A stretch of DNA of 64,000 bases from Sphingomonas sp. IC-11 (GCF_021043365.1 NZ_JAJNDU010000004.1:186001-250000); one strand, 5' to 3'; positions 22,899-32,455 are shown, counted from the first letter of the stretch. A program made the numbers and translations. Notes: a model not told the origin generated them from the letters alone.

Positions 22899-24106
22899 GC
22901 CAACGTCCCCGCGGCTGGCGTGTCCTTGTACCCGTTCGAGGTTGCGATCAGGACGGCGGTCTCACCGCTCGACAACTTGCCTTCGGCGATCAGCTTCTCA
23001 AGGCCGGTGAGGCTGGCTGCAGACGACAGCTCCGCATAGCAGCCATGGTGTGCGAGCCTGGTCTGATCGCGCATGACCGACTGCTCGTCGACGACGACCG
23101 CGCCTCCGCCGCTGGCGCGGATCGCCTGAACGGCCTGATAGGTGACTGTCGAACCGCCAATCGACGTCATGGCCGTCGCACCCGGAAACGAGCCTGTCAC
23201 CGCTTCCCCTTCAAGCACGCGCTGAATGCGCGGGTAAGGCTCGACGGCATAGAGCCGCGGCAGGCGTCGAACATGCCCCAGCCGCTTGAGCTGACTGAAA
23301 CCGACATAGAGACCCCAGATGAGGTCTCCGCGCGAGGTCGGCACCAGCACCGCGTCCAGCGGCTCGCCCCGAAGCTCCTCGAACAGTTCAAACGCGATAG
23401 TAGCGAGGCCGGGAAGCCCGAAATGATTGCTCCCGACCGGAGGATTCAGATAGTTGGTCGCAGGGAACCATCCCTCGTTGCGCGCCATCCCCGCGATCAG
23501 AGTCCATCGCTCGAGACTGTCTTCAACCGTCAGGAGCTCGGCACCCGTCATCTCGATGGCTTGCCTGAAGATCGGCGACAGGAAAGGCGTGGACACTATG
23601 CAGCATCTGAGGCCAGCCGCCGCCGCATAAAGCGCGAGCGAGGCCCCGCCATTGCCGCTCGAGGCAGCGACGATCCTGTCATAGCCCGCGTCGGCCGCTC
23701 GAGTGACGGTCAGGCAACTGACCCGATCCTTGTGCGACCCGCTGGGGTTCTGCCCTTCATTCTTGATGTAGACGGTCTTGGCCTTCACCTCGTCGGCAAG
23801 GGACGGGAAGCTCAAGCATGATGTTCCCCCCTCCCCAAGCGAGACCCAGGAGCGATAAGGCAGCCAATGGGCGTAACGCTGCATGCGCAAGCGGCTTTGG
23901 TCGGCCACGACCGACGGCTCGGAGGCGTATCTTGGCGTAAGGCTCGCAGGAGCGTTTCGCACCAGGCACCGCGGACAGCCTTCGAAATAGTCCTCGACCG
24001 GATATTCAGTGCCGCAGCTGATGCAGGTGAAGCCGAGCAGCTCCGGATTGAGGCCCGGCGAGAGGCGCTTGGACGCTGATGCTGCCGTATCGACATCGCC
24101 GATCAT
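22895..24106 (-). CDS. Threonine-synthase-like PLP enzyme (fold type II)
   Basis: 403 residues. An N-terminal zinc-ribbon-like segment (Cys28, 31, 44 and 47; FTCISCGTEYPVEDYFEGCPRC) precedes the PLP domain with Lys126 in NPSGSHKDRVS. The phosphate/cofactor loop ASSGNGGASLALYAAAAGL follows. This layout is shared by threonine synthases, cysteate synthases and related beta-replacing enzymes. No thrB or hom gene is adjacent, and the linkage to a cystathionine lyase-like gene and a permease suggests a specialised amino-acid pathway and not housekeeping threonine synthesis. The product name should stay generic. Confidence 0.85.
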   Translation of the reverse strand: MIGDVDTAASASKRLSPGLNPELLGFTCISCGTEYPVEDYFEGCPRCLVRNAPASLTPRYASEPSVVADQSRLRMQRYAHWLPYRSWVSLGEGGTSCLSFPSLADEVKAKTVYIKNEGQNPSGSHKDRVSCLTVTRAADAGYDRIVAASSGNGGASLALYAAAAGLRCCIVSTPFLSPIFRQAIEMTGAELLTVEDSLERWTLIAGMARNEGWFPATNYLNPPVGSNHFGLPGLATIAFELFEELRGEPLDAVLVPTSRGDLIWGLYVGFSQLKRLGHVRRLPRLYAVEPYPRIQRVLEGEAVTGSFPGATAMTSIGGSTVTYQAVQAIRASGGGAVVVDEQSVMRDQTRLAHHGCYAELSSAASLTGLEKLIAEGKLSSGETAVLIATSNGYKDTPAAGTLA

Positions 24107-24146
24107 GAGGATTGAACTGCCTTGTCTTGCAATGGAGAGACGATCG

Positions 24147-25373
24147 TCACTGCGAACTCCTTAAGGGGGTGGCTCGCAGACGGCCAAAGGCGGCGTTCAG
24201 ATCCTTGAGGAGGTCGTCGACCGCCTCGAGCCCGGCATGCACGCGCAGCAGCGAGCCCTCCCCCACGCTGCCGCAACTGCGCACCGGTGCCGGCCAGGCG
24301 GGCACGATCAGGCTCTCAAAGCCCCCCCAGCTCGCGCCCATCTTGAACAGGCGCAGCTCGTTGAAGAAGGCCGAGGTCTGCTCGGAAGTCATCGGATCGA
24401 GGACCAGCCCGAACAGGCCTGACGCGCCGGAGAAATCCCGCTTCCAGATCGCGTGACCTGGGTCGCTGGGGAGCGCTGGATACAGGACCTTGCGCACCTC
24501 CGGCTGCCGGCCCAACCAGTCAATGAGCGCGAGCGCGGTTCGCTGGTGCCGCTCTAGCCTGACGTCCAGCGTTCGCAGCCCGCGCTGAACCAGATAACAA
24601 TCGTCGGCGCTCGCAACATTGCCCCAGCGGGCCGCGCTATCCTTGAGCCGCCTGAATATGGCGTCGGTGCTGGCCGTCATCGTGCCGAGCATCACATCGG
24701 AATGGCCCGACAGATATTTCGTGGCCGCCGCAATCGAGACATCCACGCCATGCTCGATCGGCCGAAACAGCAGCGGCGTGGCCCAGGTGTTGTCGATCGC
24801 CGTCACCACGCCACGGGCGCGCGTCACGTCCGTGATCGCGCGGATATCGGCCATCTCGAAGGTGAGCGAGCCGGGCGTCTCCAAGAACACCATCCGGGTG
24901 TTCGGACGCAGCAAATCGGCGATCGCGCCGCCGACATCCGGAGCGAAGTAGGAGACCTCGACCCCATAGCCGGCCAGAACTTCGTCGCAGAAGCGCCGGG
25001 TGGAGCGATAGGCTGTGTCGATGATCAGCAGATGATCCCCCGCCTTCAGGAAGGCGGAGAGGCTGAGCGAAATGGCGGACGTGCCGGACGATGTGACGAC
25101 CGTTTTGTGACCCCGCTCGAGCTCGGCCACTGCCGCTGCGAGCGCGAAGCCGGTCTCGGTGCCGTAGAGGCCGTAGATGACCTCGTCATAGAGCCGGCTG
25201 TGCCGCGCCACATACTCCTCGACCGTGTCATAAAGGATCGTGGACGCCCGGTGGACCGGCGGGTTCAGGAGACCCGCCGTACGGGCCGAAGGCGAGCTGG
25301 CATGAACCAGCCGAGTGACCGGCGCATCGGCGGCGGAGGGGGCTCCTGTCTCCTGAGATGAACCTTCGCTCAT
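24147..25373 (-). CDS. Cystathionine beta-lyase/gamma-synthase family PLP enzyme (MetC-like)
   Basis: 408 residues from the ATG at 25373. The fold type I markers are in order: NPPVHRASTILYDT, YGLYGTETGFALAAAVAELE, SSGTSAISLSLSAFLKAGDH, AIDNTWATPLLF and the PLP lysine in AATKYLSGHSDVMLG. The DNTWATP and YGTET motifs favour a beta-lyase (MetC) over a gamma-synthase, which has DNT(F/Y)xSP. A longer frame to 25685 crosses the divergent LysR gene and is rejected. It probably cleaves a thioether or cysteine conjugate whose uptake is provided by the cluster's transporters. Confidence 0.9.
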   Translation of the reverse strand: MSEGSSQETGAPSAADAPVTRLVHASSPSARTAGLLNPPVHRASTILYDTVEEYVARHSRLYDEVIYGLYGTETGFALAAAVAELERGHKTVVTSSGTSAISLSLSAFLKAGDHLLIIDTAYRSTRRFCDEVLAGYGVEVSYFAPDVGGAIADLLRPNTRMVFLETPGSLTFEMADIRAITDVTRARGVVTAIDNTWATPLLFRPIEHGVDVSIAAATKYLSGHSDVMLGTMTASTDAIFRRLKDSAARWGNVASADDCYLVQRGLRTLDVRLERHQRTALALIDWLGRQPEVRKVLYPALPSDPGHAIWKRDFSGASGLFGLVLDPMTSEQTSAFFNELRLFKMGASWGGFESLIVPAWPAPVRSCGSVGEGSLLRVHAGLEAVDDLLKDLNAAFGRLRATPLRSSQ

Positions 25374-25509
25374 CGCGCCACTGTGCCCGCACCAAATGTG
25401 TAGCGGGCCCGGCGATGCGGCAGATGTGATCGGTCCTTCGGGGTCATTCCGCGCTTCTCCTTTTCTTATTGGGGTCATACCCTGGACCGATGACCAGGAA
25501 ATCTGACTC

Positions 25510-26430
25510 ATGAATCTTCGGCAGCTCGAAGCCTTTCGCGCGGTCATGCTGACCGGCTCGGTGACGCAGGCGGCGCAGGTGATGCACCTGTCGCAGCCGG
25601 CGGTGAGCAAGCTGATCGCCGACCTGGAATATGCGATCGGCTTTCGTCTCTTTGTGCGGTCGAAAGGCAGCGCGCTGACGGTCACGCCCGAAGCGGGCTA
25701 TTTCTACCACGAGGTCGAACGAAGCTTCATGGGTGTCGATGCCCTGAAACGCGCGGCAAACGACATCCGGAACCTCTCGTCGGGCAATCTGCACGTCGCT
25801 GCCCTGCCCGCCCTCTCCTTCAGCTTCATGCCCAAGGTTCTTTCCGAGTTTCGCCGCGAGCACCCGAACGTCGTCATTCGGCTCTACACGCACGGATCGG
25901 CCACGGTGCGCCAGCTCGTCGCCAACCAGCAATTCGATGTGGGACTCGCCACGCGAGCCCACGAAGTCCCAGGCGTTTCCTCGAGCGTGTTCCTCCGCTC
26001 GGTCGGCGCCTGCGTGCTCCCGCCCGGACACCGGCTCGCCGCCAAGAGCATCATAGAGCCGCAGGACCTGGCCGGAGAGCCGTTCATTTCGCTCATGCTC
26101 GGCGACCAGACCCGACGCCGCATCGACCGCATCTTCGAGGACGCCGGCATCGAGCGCGACCTGGTCGTCGAGACGCAATATGCCATCACGCATTGCAGCC
26201 TGGTCACCCAGGGCGTGGGCTGCTCGATCGTCAATCCGGCGACGGCGGTGGACTTCCTGAGACAGGGACTCCTCATCCGCCCGTTCAAGCCGCGGATCGA
26301 GTTCGAGTATCTGCTCTACACCCCCGCCCTGCGGCCGCTGTCGCAGAATGCGCTGGCGCTGATCGCAACAATGGAAGCCGTTCGGGATGCCATGATCGCA
26401 GACGGGGCGTTCGGAGAACCGGTCAGCTGA
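25510..26430 (+). CDS. LysR-family transcriptional regulator
   Basis: 306 residues. The N-terminal HTH is classic (MNLRQLEAFRAVMLTGSVTQ, AAQVMHLSQPAVSKLIADLE). The effector domain (NLHVAALPALSFSFMPKVLSEF, FDVGLATRAHEVPGV, GVGCSIVNPATAVDF) resembles that of the opine/octopine-sensing subgroup. It diverges from the MetC-like gene over a 136-base intergenic region, where such regulators usually bind, so it probably controls the PLP-enzyme/permease operon in response to its substrate. The TonB-dependent receptor gene lies convergent on its other side. Confidence 0.93.
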   Translation: MNLRQLEAFRAVMLTGSVTQAAQVMHLSQPAVSKLIADLEYAIGFRLFVRSKGSALTVTPEAGYFYHEVERSFMGVDALKRAANDIRNLSSGNLHVAALPALSFSFMPKVLSEFRREHPNVVIRLYTHGSATVRQLVANQQFDVGLATRAHEVPGVSSSVFLRSVGACVLPPGHRLAAKSIIEPQDLAGEPFISLMLGDQTRRRIDRIFEDAGIERDLVVETQYAITHCSLVTQGVGCSIVNPATAVDFLRQGLLIRPFKPRIEFEYLLYTPALRPLSQNALALIATMEAVRDAMIADGAFGEPVS

Positions 26431-26523
26431 GCTCGACTGTCGTCGGGACAGCCTGCGCAGCGGACGGGGCGAGCAGGCGCGGCGACCTGCCCGCCAGGGA
26501 TCACGGCGCAACAGCATCACGGC

Positions 26524-29037
26524 TTAGAACTTCGCCGTGCCCCGGACGTACCAGAAGCCGCCGTTGAACCCGATGGGCGAGAAGCGCAGATATTTGAAGC
26601 CGTTGATCAGCTGGGCCGGCCGGACCTCGCGGTCCGGGTAGTTGTCGAAGATGTTGCTGCCGCCGACCGCCAGGGTGAAGGCGTCCGTCAGCTTGTAAGA
26701 GAGCTCCGCGTCCACAAGGATCTCGGCCCCGCCCGTCTGGTCGTTCGCGAGGTTCGGACCATAGTCCGTCCACTTGCCGTAGTAGCTGGCGGTGGTCGAG
26801 AAGCCCAGACGCTCTCCCTGGTAGTTGAACGACAGATTGCCCTTCCAGTCGGGGACGAAATTCTCCAGCTCGAGCAGCCTCTCGCGGTCTCCGGTGATCA
26901 GCGGACCCGCCCGGATGACGCGGTTCTTCGTGTAGTTCACGTTGGCACCGAAGGTTGCGTCGCCGTCGAACAGTCCGAAATGGTAGGTCAGTACGGCGTC
27001 AAAGCCTTGCGTACGGCTGTCGAAGGCATTGCCGAAAAACTGGATCGTCTGGAAATCGCCGCCGCCGGGAATGCCAGCGGCGATCAGCTGGTTCTTCTGC
27101 GCTTGGGTGAGCGTGAAGCCGCCCGACAGCCCGATGCGGTTCTCCACCTTGATGTTGAAATAGTCGATGGTGAGCGTCAGCCTGCGCATGGGCGTGAAGA
27201 CGACGCCCGCAGCGATGTTGAAGGACTTTTCCGGCCGCAACGGCCGTGCGCCGAACAGCAGCGCGACCGGATTGCTCGGCGACACGATGCCCGTGATGAA
27301 CGGCTCGCCCGTCAAGGGATTGATGTTGGCGAAAGTCGACGAGACGTTCGATTGACCGGGCGTCGGCGCTCTGAAGCCGGTATTGACGGAGCCACGGACG
27401 GCGATGGCGTCCGAGAACTCGACACGGCCATTCACCTTCCATGTGAAGGTCGAGCCGAAGTCCGAGAAATCCTCATACCGCCCCGCAATGCCGCCGCTCA
27501 GCCAGTCGGTCAGGTCTCCTTCCAGAGCCGCGTAGGCCGCCCAGTTGTTGCGCGAGAAGGTACCGGCCTGGAGAGGACCAAGGCCGGGGAATCCGCTCGA
27601 TCCGGCGGGCAGGCCGACGCGATCGGTTGGGTTGGGCGTGTCCGGGTCCAGGACCGACGCGAACGGCCCGACCTGGTAGGATTCGAGCTGCCCTGGCGTG
27701 ACTTCCCATGTCTCGCGCCGGTACTCGAGGCCGCCCGCCAGATTGAGAGGCTTGGCCAGCCCAAGCTCGAGCGGATAAGTCAGATCGAGATTGAAGTTGA
27801 GCTCGCGCTGCTCGAGTTCGCCGGCGCGGAACTCGGTCGGTGAGTTGGGCCCAAGCGAGGGATTGACGGTATTGGTGATTCGATAGCGGACATTGTTGCG
27901 GCCATAGGAACTGCTCAGATCATAGGCGAGGTCGCCCACCAGATTGCCGCGCAGGCCGCCGACCAGGGACGCGTCCCGAATGGTCGCGCTGAAGTCAGGC
28001 GAAAAGCCGCCCGGAAAGAGGGTTCGGAAGGTAAAGCGCGGCCCGCCCGGCGTCTGGGTCAGCGGGACGCTTGCAAACAGCGGGTTGGTAACCGGGTTGC
28101 GGTAGAAAAAGGCCGTCGTACCTGCCGTCCAGCTGTAATTGCCGAACGAGTAGAAGCTCATATCGTCATTCAGGTCGACGCCGGCGTTCACGAAGAGTCG
28201 TGCCGCTTCCGCCTTGGGGTTGCCTGTGCGCTGCGCCGGCACGGGCACGCCTTGGACCCCTTGGTCGATCAGCGCCTGCGCGTCGGGCCTCTGATTTTGG
28301 CGGGACGTGATCCCGGACCGGTTATATTCGGCGCTGATGTTGACGAAACCCTGGTCGGTGAAGGGCAAGCCGACATTGCCCTGTAGCAGATAGTCCTTGC
28401 CGTCGCCCTCGTAGAACTGGCCGTAGCGGGCGATGACGGTCGCTCCGTCGCGCTCCGTGCGGAGCCTGAAGTTCAGCACACCGGCGATGGCGTCGGAGCC
28501 GTAATTGGCGGAGGCGCCGTCGCGCAGCACCTCGAGCTGTCCGATCGCAATCGAGGGGATCGTGGCCAAATCCGGACCCTGTGAGCCACGAATATAAGGA
28601 ATGTTCGACAGCTGCACGGTGGCGCCCCGATGGCGGCGCTTGCCATTGACCAGCACGAGCGTCTGATCGGGTGGCAGGCCACGCAAGCTATAGGGCCGCG
28701 TGAAGACCGACCCGTCGTTGCTCGTGAAGCGCTGGACGTTGAGGCTGGGGACCTCCTGACGGAGGATGTCGTTGACGTCCGAGGTGCCCTGGTTGAGCAG
28801 CTCCGCAGAACTGATGATGTCGATCGGGGTCGGCGAGTCCGCAGCCGTCAGGTCGTTCCGCCGCGTGCCGGTGACGATGATCTCCTGACCTTCAGCCGCG
28901 CTCGTCGAGGCCTCCGCGCCTTGAGAGCCCGCCGGACCTTCGGTCGCCGTCTGCGCGAGCGCAGGCCACGCCAGCGCGATCGTGAGCAGCGAGGCCGTCG
29001 CCAGCCGACATGTCAGTCGAGCCTTGTGCCTCTTCAT
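26524..29037 (-). CDS. TonB-dependent outer-membrane receptor (accessory metabolic cluster)
   Basis: 837 residues. Signal peptide (LATASLLTIALAWPALAQ), TonB-box-like EIIVTGTRR, plug domain (ILRQEVPSLNVQRF, PYSLRGLPPDQTLVLVNGKRRHR, LEVLRDGASANYGSDAIAGVLNF) and a C-terminal barrel ending WYVRGTAKF. It imports a large or scarce ligand using TonB energy. GGTGGAG stands five bases before the ATG. Its placement beside a LysR regulator, two sulfur/amino-acid PLP enzymes and a permease suggests the ligand feeds them. No ferric-siderophore genes are near, so a non-iron substrate is more likely. Confidence 0.92.
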   Translation of the reverse strand: MKRHKARLTCRLATASLLTIALAWPALAQTATEGPAGSQGAEASTSAAEGQEIIVTGTRRNDLTAADSPTPIDIISSAELLNQGTSDVNDILRQEVPSLNVQRFTSNDGSVFTRPYSLRGLPPDQTLVLVNGKRRHRGATVQLSNIPYIRGSQGPDLATIPSIAIGQLEVLRDGASANYGSDAIAGVLNFRLRTERDGATVIARYGQFYEGDGKDYLLQGNVGLPFTDQGFVNISAEYNRSGITSRQNQRPDAQALIDQGVQGVPVPAQRTGNPKAEAARLFVNAGVDLNDDMSFYSFGNYSWTAGTTAFFYRNPVTNPLFASVPLTQTPGGPRFTFRTLFPGGFSPDFSATIRDASLVGGLRGNLVGDLAYDLSSSYGRNNVRYRITNTVNPSLGPNSPTEFRAGELEQRELNFNLDLTYPLELGLAKPLNLAGGLEYRRETWEVTPGQLESYQVGPFASVLDPDTPNPTDRVGLPAGSSGFPGLGPLQAGTFSRNNWAAYAALEGDLTDWLSGGIAGRYEDFSDFGSTFTWKVNGRVEFSDAIAVRGSVNTGFRAPTPGQSNVSSTFANINPLTGEPFITGIVSPSNPVALLFGARPLRPEKSFNIAAGVVFTPMRRLTLTIDYFNIKVENRIGLSGGFTLTQAQKNQLIAAGIPGGGDFQTIQFFGNAFDSRTQGFDAVLTYHFGLFDGDATFGANVNYTKNRVIRAGPLITGDRERLLELENFVPDWKGNLSFNYQGERLGFSTTASYYGKWTDYGPNLANDQTGGAEILVDAELSYKLTDAFTLAVGGSNIFDNYPDREVRPAQLINGFKYLRFSPIGFNGGFWYVRGTAKF

Positions 29038-29545
29038 GTCAGCTCCACCTTTTCCCTGTTCACTCTCGTCCGAAGTGCGTCATTCCCTCTCTTGCGGAGC
29101 TAATCAGGAAAGCAGGGTCGCCCCAAGGACAAATCGAACGTCATCGCGTATTCGGAGAAGGCTATTCCGACTTGTTATGACCTAGACCTTCTGTAGGCGC
29201 ACGTTTGAGGTGCCGAGCACCTCTAAGTCCGATCTGCGGCAGACGAGCGCTGGGCGGACGAGTGCCGGCCATGCCCGCCGAACAGGACGCAGAAATGGTG
29301 CCGAGCTGGATTTATACGAAGACTGTCCGCGACCCGACCATCCAAATGGCTCAATGGCGCGCAATAACGTGGGCGCTGGTCACGAACTGACCGCTTGTTT
29401 AACGAGGTAAGATCTATCGAATGCGCCGTCCACATTTCCGGCGGAACCGTTCGCTGCGATACCAGCGCGATACCAGACCCGGCGAGCACTATGGGCACAG
29501 CCGGCAATTAGTCCAGTTCTTACCAGCGTTTACAAAGACTTAGAA
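29038..29545. other. Intergenic region between the TonB receptor and tRNA-Ala
   Basis: 508 bases with no convincing gene; short frames are unsupported by ribosome sites. It must contain the receptor's promoter, but I cannot assign one with confidence. It marks the boundary between the accessory block and the core genome. Confidence 0.5.
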
Positions 29546-29621
29546 TGGTGGAGCCGAGGGGGATCGAACCCCTGACCTTCGCAATGCCATTGCGACGCTC
29601 TCCCAGCTGAGCTACGGCCCC
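29546..29621 (-). tRNA. tRNA-Ala(GGC)
   Basis: Cloverleaf on the minus strand beginning GGGGCCGTAGCTCAGC, anticodon stem TCGCA/TGCGA around loop ATGGCAT (anticodon GGC), T-arm GGGGTTCGATCCCC, and an encoded CCA end. It stands at the border of the accessory block, a common integration site. Confidence 0.96.
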
Positions 29622-29715
29622 ATTCCGTTGGGAAGGCGCCCACTAACGGGGCGCTTCAGGCTTGGCAAGCGGCGTTTTCACGGCCGCCTGCCGAAACCCG
29701 AAATTTTTTCGACGA

Positions 29716-30039
29716 TCAGTTATTCTCGTCGTCGTCGTTGGACGTTTCCACACCCAGATCGTCGTCGCCGCCGAGATCAACCTCGTCGTCAGCGCTGGGC
29801 TCCTCGTCCTCGTCCGCGACCAGATCGGTATCGTCGTCACCAGCAAGGTCGCTGTCCGCGGCCTGCTTCTCGGACTTGCTCGCCTCGAAGGGAAGCGGCT
29901 GCTTCGACTTCAGGATCGGTTCGGGCTCCCAGGCGAAGCCGCATTCGATGCAGGTGACGGGCTCGTCCTTCTGCAGGTCGTAGAAACGCGTCGCGCATTT
30001 CGGGCACGTCCGCTTCGTGCCCCATTCCGGCTTGATCAT
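29716..30039 (-). CDS. TIGR02300-family zinc-ribbon acidic protein
   Basis: 107 residues. The conserved N-terminus KPEWGTKRTCPKCATRFYDL with a second pair (VTCIECGFAWEPE) makes a CxxC...CxxC zinc ribbon; the last 50 residues are almost wholly Asp/Glu/Ser. This is the alphaproteobacterial TIGR02300 family of unknown function. The start at 30039 is the family's usual start; the longer frame to 30150 would collide with aroA. It diverges from aroA over about 110 bases. Confidence 0.9.
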   Translation of the reverse strand: MIKPEWGTKRTCPKCATRFYDLQKDEPVTCIECGFAWEPEPILKSKQPLPFEASKSEKQAADSDLAGDDDTDLVADEDEEPSADDEVDLGGDDDLGVETSNDDDENN

Positions 30040-30149
30040 GCCGTCTCGTGCCTTTCGGATGGATGGATCAACAGGTTCAGAAAGCCTGAGCCTGCGAAGT
30101 GGTGGGCGCCTTGCCATAGCGCAACCCCGCTGGCAAGGCGCGGCGCGCA

Positions 30150-31490
30150 ATGGCGCATCCCCTCCCCCGCTCCGTCACGGTCCATCCCGCATCCCGCTTG
30201 CAGGGGCGGATCCGCGTCCCCGGTGATAAGTCGATCAGCCATCGCGCCCTGATGCTGTCGGCACTAGCCGTGGGGGAAAGCCGCATCGAAGGCCTCCTCG
30301 AGGGGGAGGACGTGCTGGCCACGGCGGCTGCCATGCGCGCAATGGGCGCGACAATCATACGCAGCGACGACGGTATCTGGCGCGTGCATGGCGTCGGCGT
30401 AGGCGGACTGCTGCAGCCCGAAACCGCGCTCGACATGGGCAATTCAGGCACCTCGACACGGCTGCTGATGGGGTTGGTTGCCAGCCATCCGATCACTGCT
30501 ACCTTCGTCGGTGACGCCTCCTTGTCGTCGCGTCCGATGAAGCGCGTCATCGATCCGCTTTCTACCATGGGTGCCGAGATCACGGCCTCGCCCGGCGGCC
30601 GCCTGCCGCTCATGGTGCGGGGCCTCTGCCCGGCCGTGCCGATCACTTACACCTTGCCGGTCGCTTCGGCGCAGGTGAAATCCGCGGTGCTGCTCGCCGG
30701 GCTCAACACCCCCGGCATCACTCGCGTGATCGAGCCAATCGCCACGCGCGATCACAGCGAACGGATGCTGGAGGGGTTTGGCGCGAACATCTCGGTAGAG
30801 GTGAATAAAGGCGGCCGGACGATCGCCATCGTCGGCGAGGCCGATCTGAAACCGCAGTCCATCGTCGTGCCGGGCGACCCCTCCTCGGCGGCCTTCTGGA
30901 TGGTCGCGGCCACCATCGTGCCCGGTAGCGACGTCGTGATCGAGAATGTCGGGCTGAACGCCACCCGCGCCGGTCTGGTAACAGCGCTGCGCCTCATGGG
31001 AGCGGACATCGTGGAGCTCGATCCGCGCGTCGTTGGCGGAGAGCCGGTCGCCGACTTGCGGGTGCGTCACGCACCCTTGACCGGCATCGACGTGCCGCAC
31101 GACCTCGCCCCTTCGATGATCGACGAATATCCGGCGCTGTTCGTGGCTGCCGCCTTTGCGCAAGGGCGAACGATCGCACGCGGCGCGGATGAACTGCGCG
31201 TCAAGGAGTCGGACCGAATTGCCGTCATGAAGGCAGCGCTCGTGGCGAACGGCGTGCCGTGTGAGGAGCATGAGGACGGGCTGACGATCGACGGCAGCGG
31301 TGGGGAGCCGATTGCCGGCGGCGCGCAGGTCGCCTCGAAACTTGATCATCGTATCGCAATGAGCATGGCGATCGCTGGACTTCACGCGCGCACCGCGATC
31401 ACCATCGATGATGCGAGCCCGGTCGCGACAAGCTTTCCCAGCTTTTTCGACCTGTTGGATACGCTGGGGGGACAGGCTACTTGGGGCTGA
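30150..31490 (+). CDS. aroA: 3-phosphoshikimate 1-carboxyvinyltransferase (EPSP synthase), class II-like
   Basis: 446 residues. It joins PEP to shikimate-3-phosphate in aromatic amino-acid synthesis (cytosol). Motifs: VPGDKSISHRALMLSALAVGE, LLEGEDVLATAAAMRAMGA, DMGNSGTSTRLLMG, SAQVKSAVLLAGLNTPGIT, EPIATRDHSERMLEGFGA, DEYPALFVAAAFA and ELRVKESDRI. The close similarity to the CP4 enzyme places it in class II, but the glyphosate-contact position (Ala100 in CP4) is Gly here (NSGT). It overlaps the next gene by ten bases and begins the aroA-hydrolase-cmk-rpsA block. Confidence 0.97.
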   Translation: MAHPLPRSVTVHPASRLQGRIRVPGDKSISHRALMLSALAVGESRIEGLLEGEDVLATAAAMRAMGATIIRSDDGIWRVHGVGVGGLLQPETALDMGNSGTSTRLLMGLVASHPITATFVGDASLSSRPMKRVIDPLSTMGAEITASPGGRLPLMVRGLCPAVPITYTLPVASAQVKSAVLLAGLNTPGITRVIEPIATRDHSERMLEGFGANISVEVNKGGRTIAIVGEADLKPQSIVVPGDPSSAAFWMVAATIVPGSDVVIENVGLNATRAGLVTALRLMGADIVELDPRVVGGEPVADLRVRHAPLTGIDVPHDLAPSMIDEYPALFVAAAFAQGRTIARGADELRVKESDRIAVMKAALVANGVPCEEHEDGLTIDGSGGEPIAGGAQVASKLDHRIAMSMAIAGLHARTAITIDDASPVATSFPSFFDLLDTLGGQATWG

Positions 31491-32455
31491 TCGACCGCCG
31501 ATCGTTGATTGCCGGCGCCGGGGCGAGCCTGATCGCCGCACCGGCGCTTGCCCGTGCGCTCGAACGCCCCACCCGCGAATTGATGGTGCCGGTGCCGGGC
31601 GGCCGCGTCTATGTTCGCGTCAACGGCGGTCTGTCCGCGCGCCGGGCGCCGATCGTGATGATCCATGGCGGGCCCGGCGGCACCCACGCCAGCTTCCTGG
31701 AGGCGCTGCCGCTTGCGGATGAGCGGGCCGTGATCCTCTATGACCAACTGGATACCGGCCGTTCCGACCGCCCCGATGATCCCGCGAACTGGCGCGTGTC
31801 CCGCTTCGTCGATGAACTGGAGGCGATCCGCTCAGCTCTGGGCGTCGCACGCTGGCACGTATTGGGCGCCAGTTGGGGTGGAACGGTCGCGCTGGAATAT
31901 GGCGCCCGCCGCCCCGCCGCGCTCCTCGGCCTTGCCCTCGCAAGCCCGCTGATCTCAACGCGCAGCTGGCTGGCGGATGCCAAGGCGCTGATCGCAAACC
32001 TGCCGCCGACTATTCGTGATGAACTGCAGCGCTGCGGCGCACTCACCCTTGCCGAGCCGCCGGCAGCTTGCGATGCGCCCACGCGGGCCTTCTACGCCGC
32101 CTTCAATCGGCGAATGCCGGCAGCAGCGGATGTCGCAGCCTATGGTCGGGACGTGCGCGGCAACCGGCGCATGTATCAGGCGATGTGGGGTGCGAGCGAA
32201 TTCGTCTCCACCGGCACGCTAAAGGATTATGACGGCGAGCCGTTGCTCGCCCAGTTGGAAGGAAAGCGTACCTTGTTCCTTTGTGGCCAGTACGACGAGG
32301 CCCGCCCCATTACCACGGGCGCCTTTGCCGGCCGGGTACCCGACGCGGAATTCGCTGTCGTTCCCGGCGCTGCGCACGGGCTGTTCAATGATCGCCCGGC
32401 GGAAACCATTGCCCTGCTTCGCGGCTGGCTGGCGCGCCAGGATGCCATCGCATGA
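31481..32455 (+). CDS. Proline iminopeptidase-like alpha/beta hydrolase with Tat signal
   Basis: 324 residues. The TTG start at 31481 overlaps the aroA stop. The N-terminus (DRRSLIAGAGASLIAAPALA) looks like a twin-arginine signal. The hydrolase core has the oxyanion loop MIHGGPGGTH, YDQLDTGRSDRP, the nucleophile elbow GASWGGT and the C-terminal His in PGAAHGLFND, all typical of S33 peptidases and relatives. It probably releases N-terminal residues, especially proline, from short peptides in the periplasm. Substrate is not certain. Its stop overlaps the cmk start (ATGA). Confidence 0.88.
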   Translation: MGLIDRRSLIAGAGASLIAAPALARALERPTRELMVPVPGGRVYVRVNGGLSARRAPIVMIHGGPGGTHASFLEALPLADERAVILYDQLDTGRSDRPDDPANWRVSRFVDELEAIRSALGVARWHVLGASWGGTVALEYGARRPAALLGLALASPLISTRSWLADAKALIANLPPTIRDELQRCGALTLAEPPAACDAPTRAFYAAFNRRMPAAADVAAYGRDVRGNRRMYQAMWGASEFVSTGTLKDYDGEPLLAQLEGKRTLFLCGQYDEARPITTGAFAGRVPDAEFAVVPGAAHGLFNDRPAETIALLRGWLARQDAIA

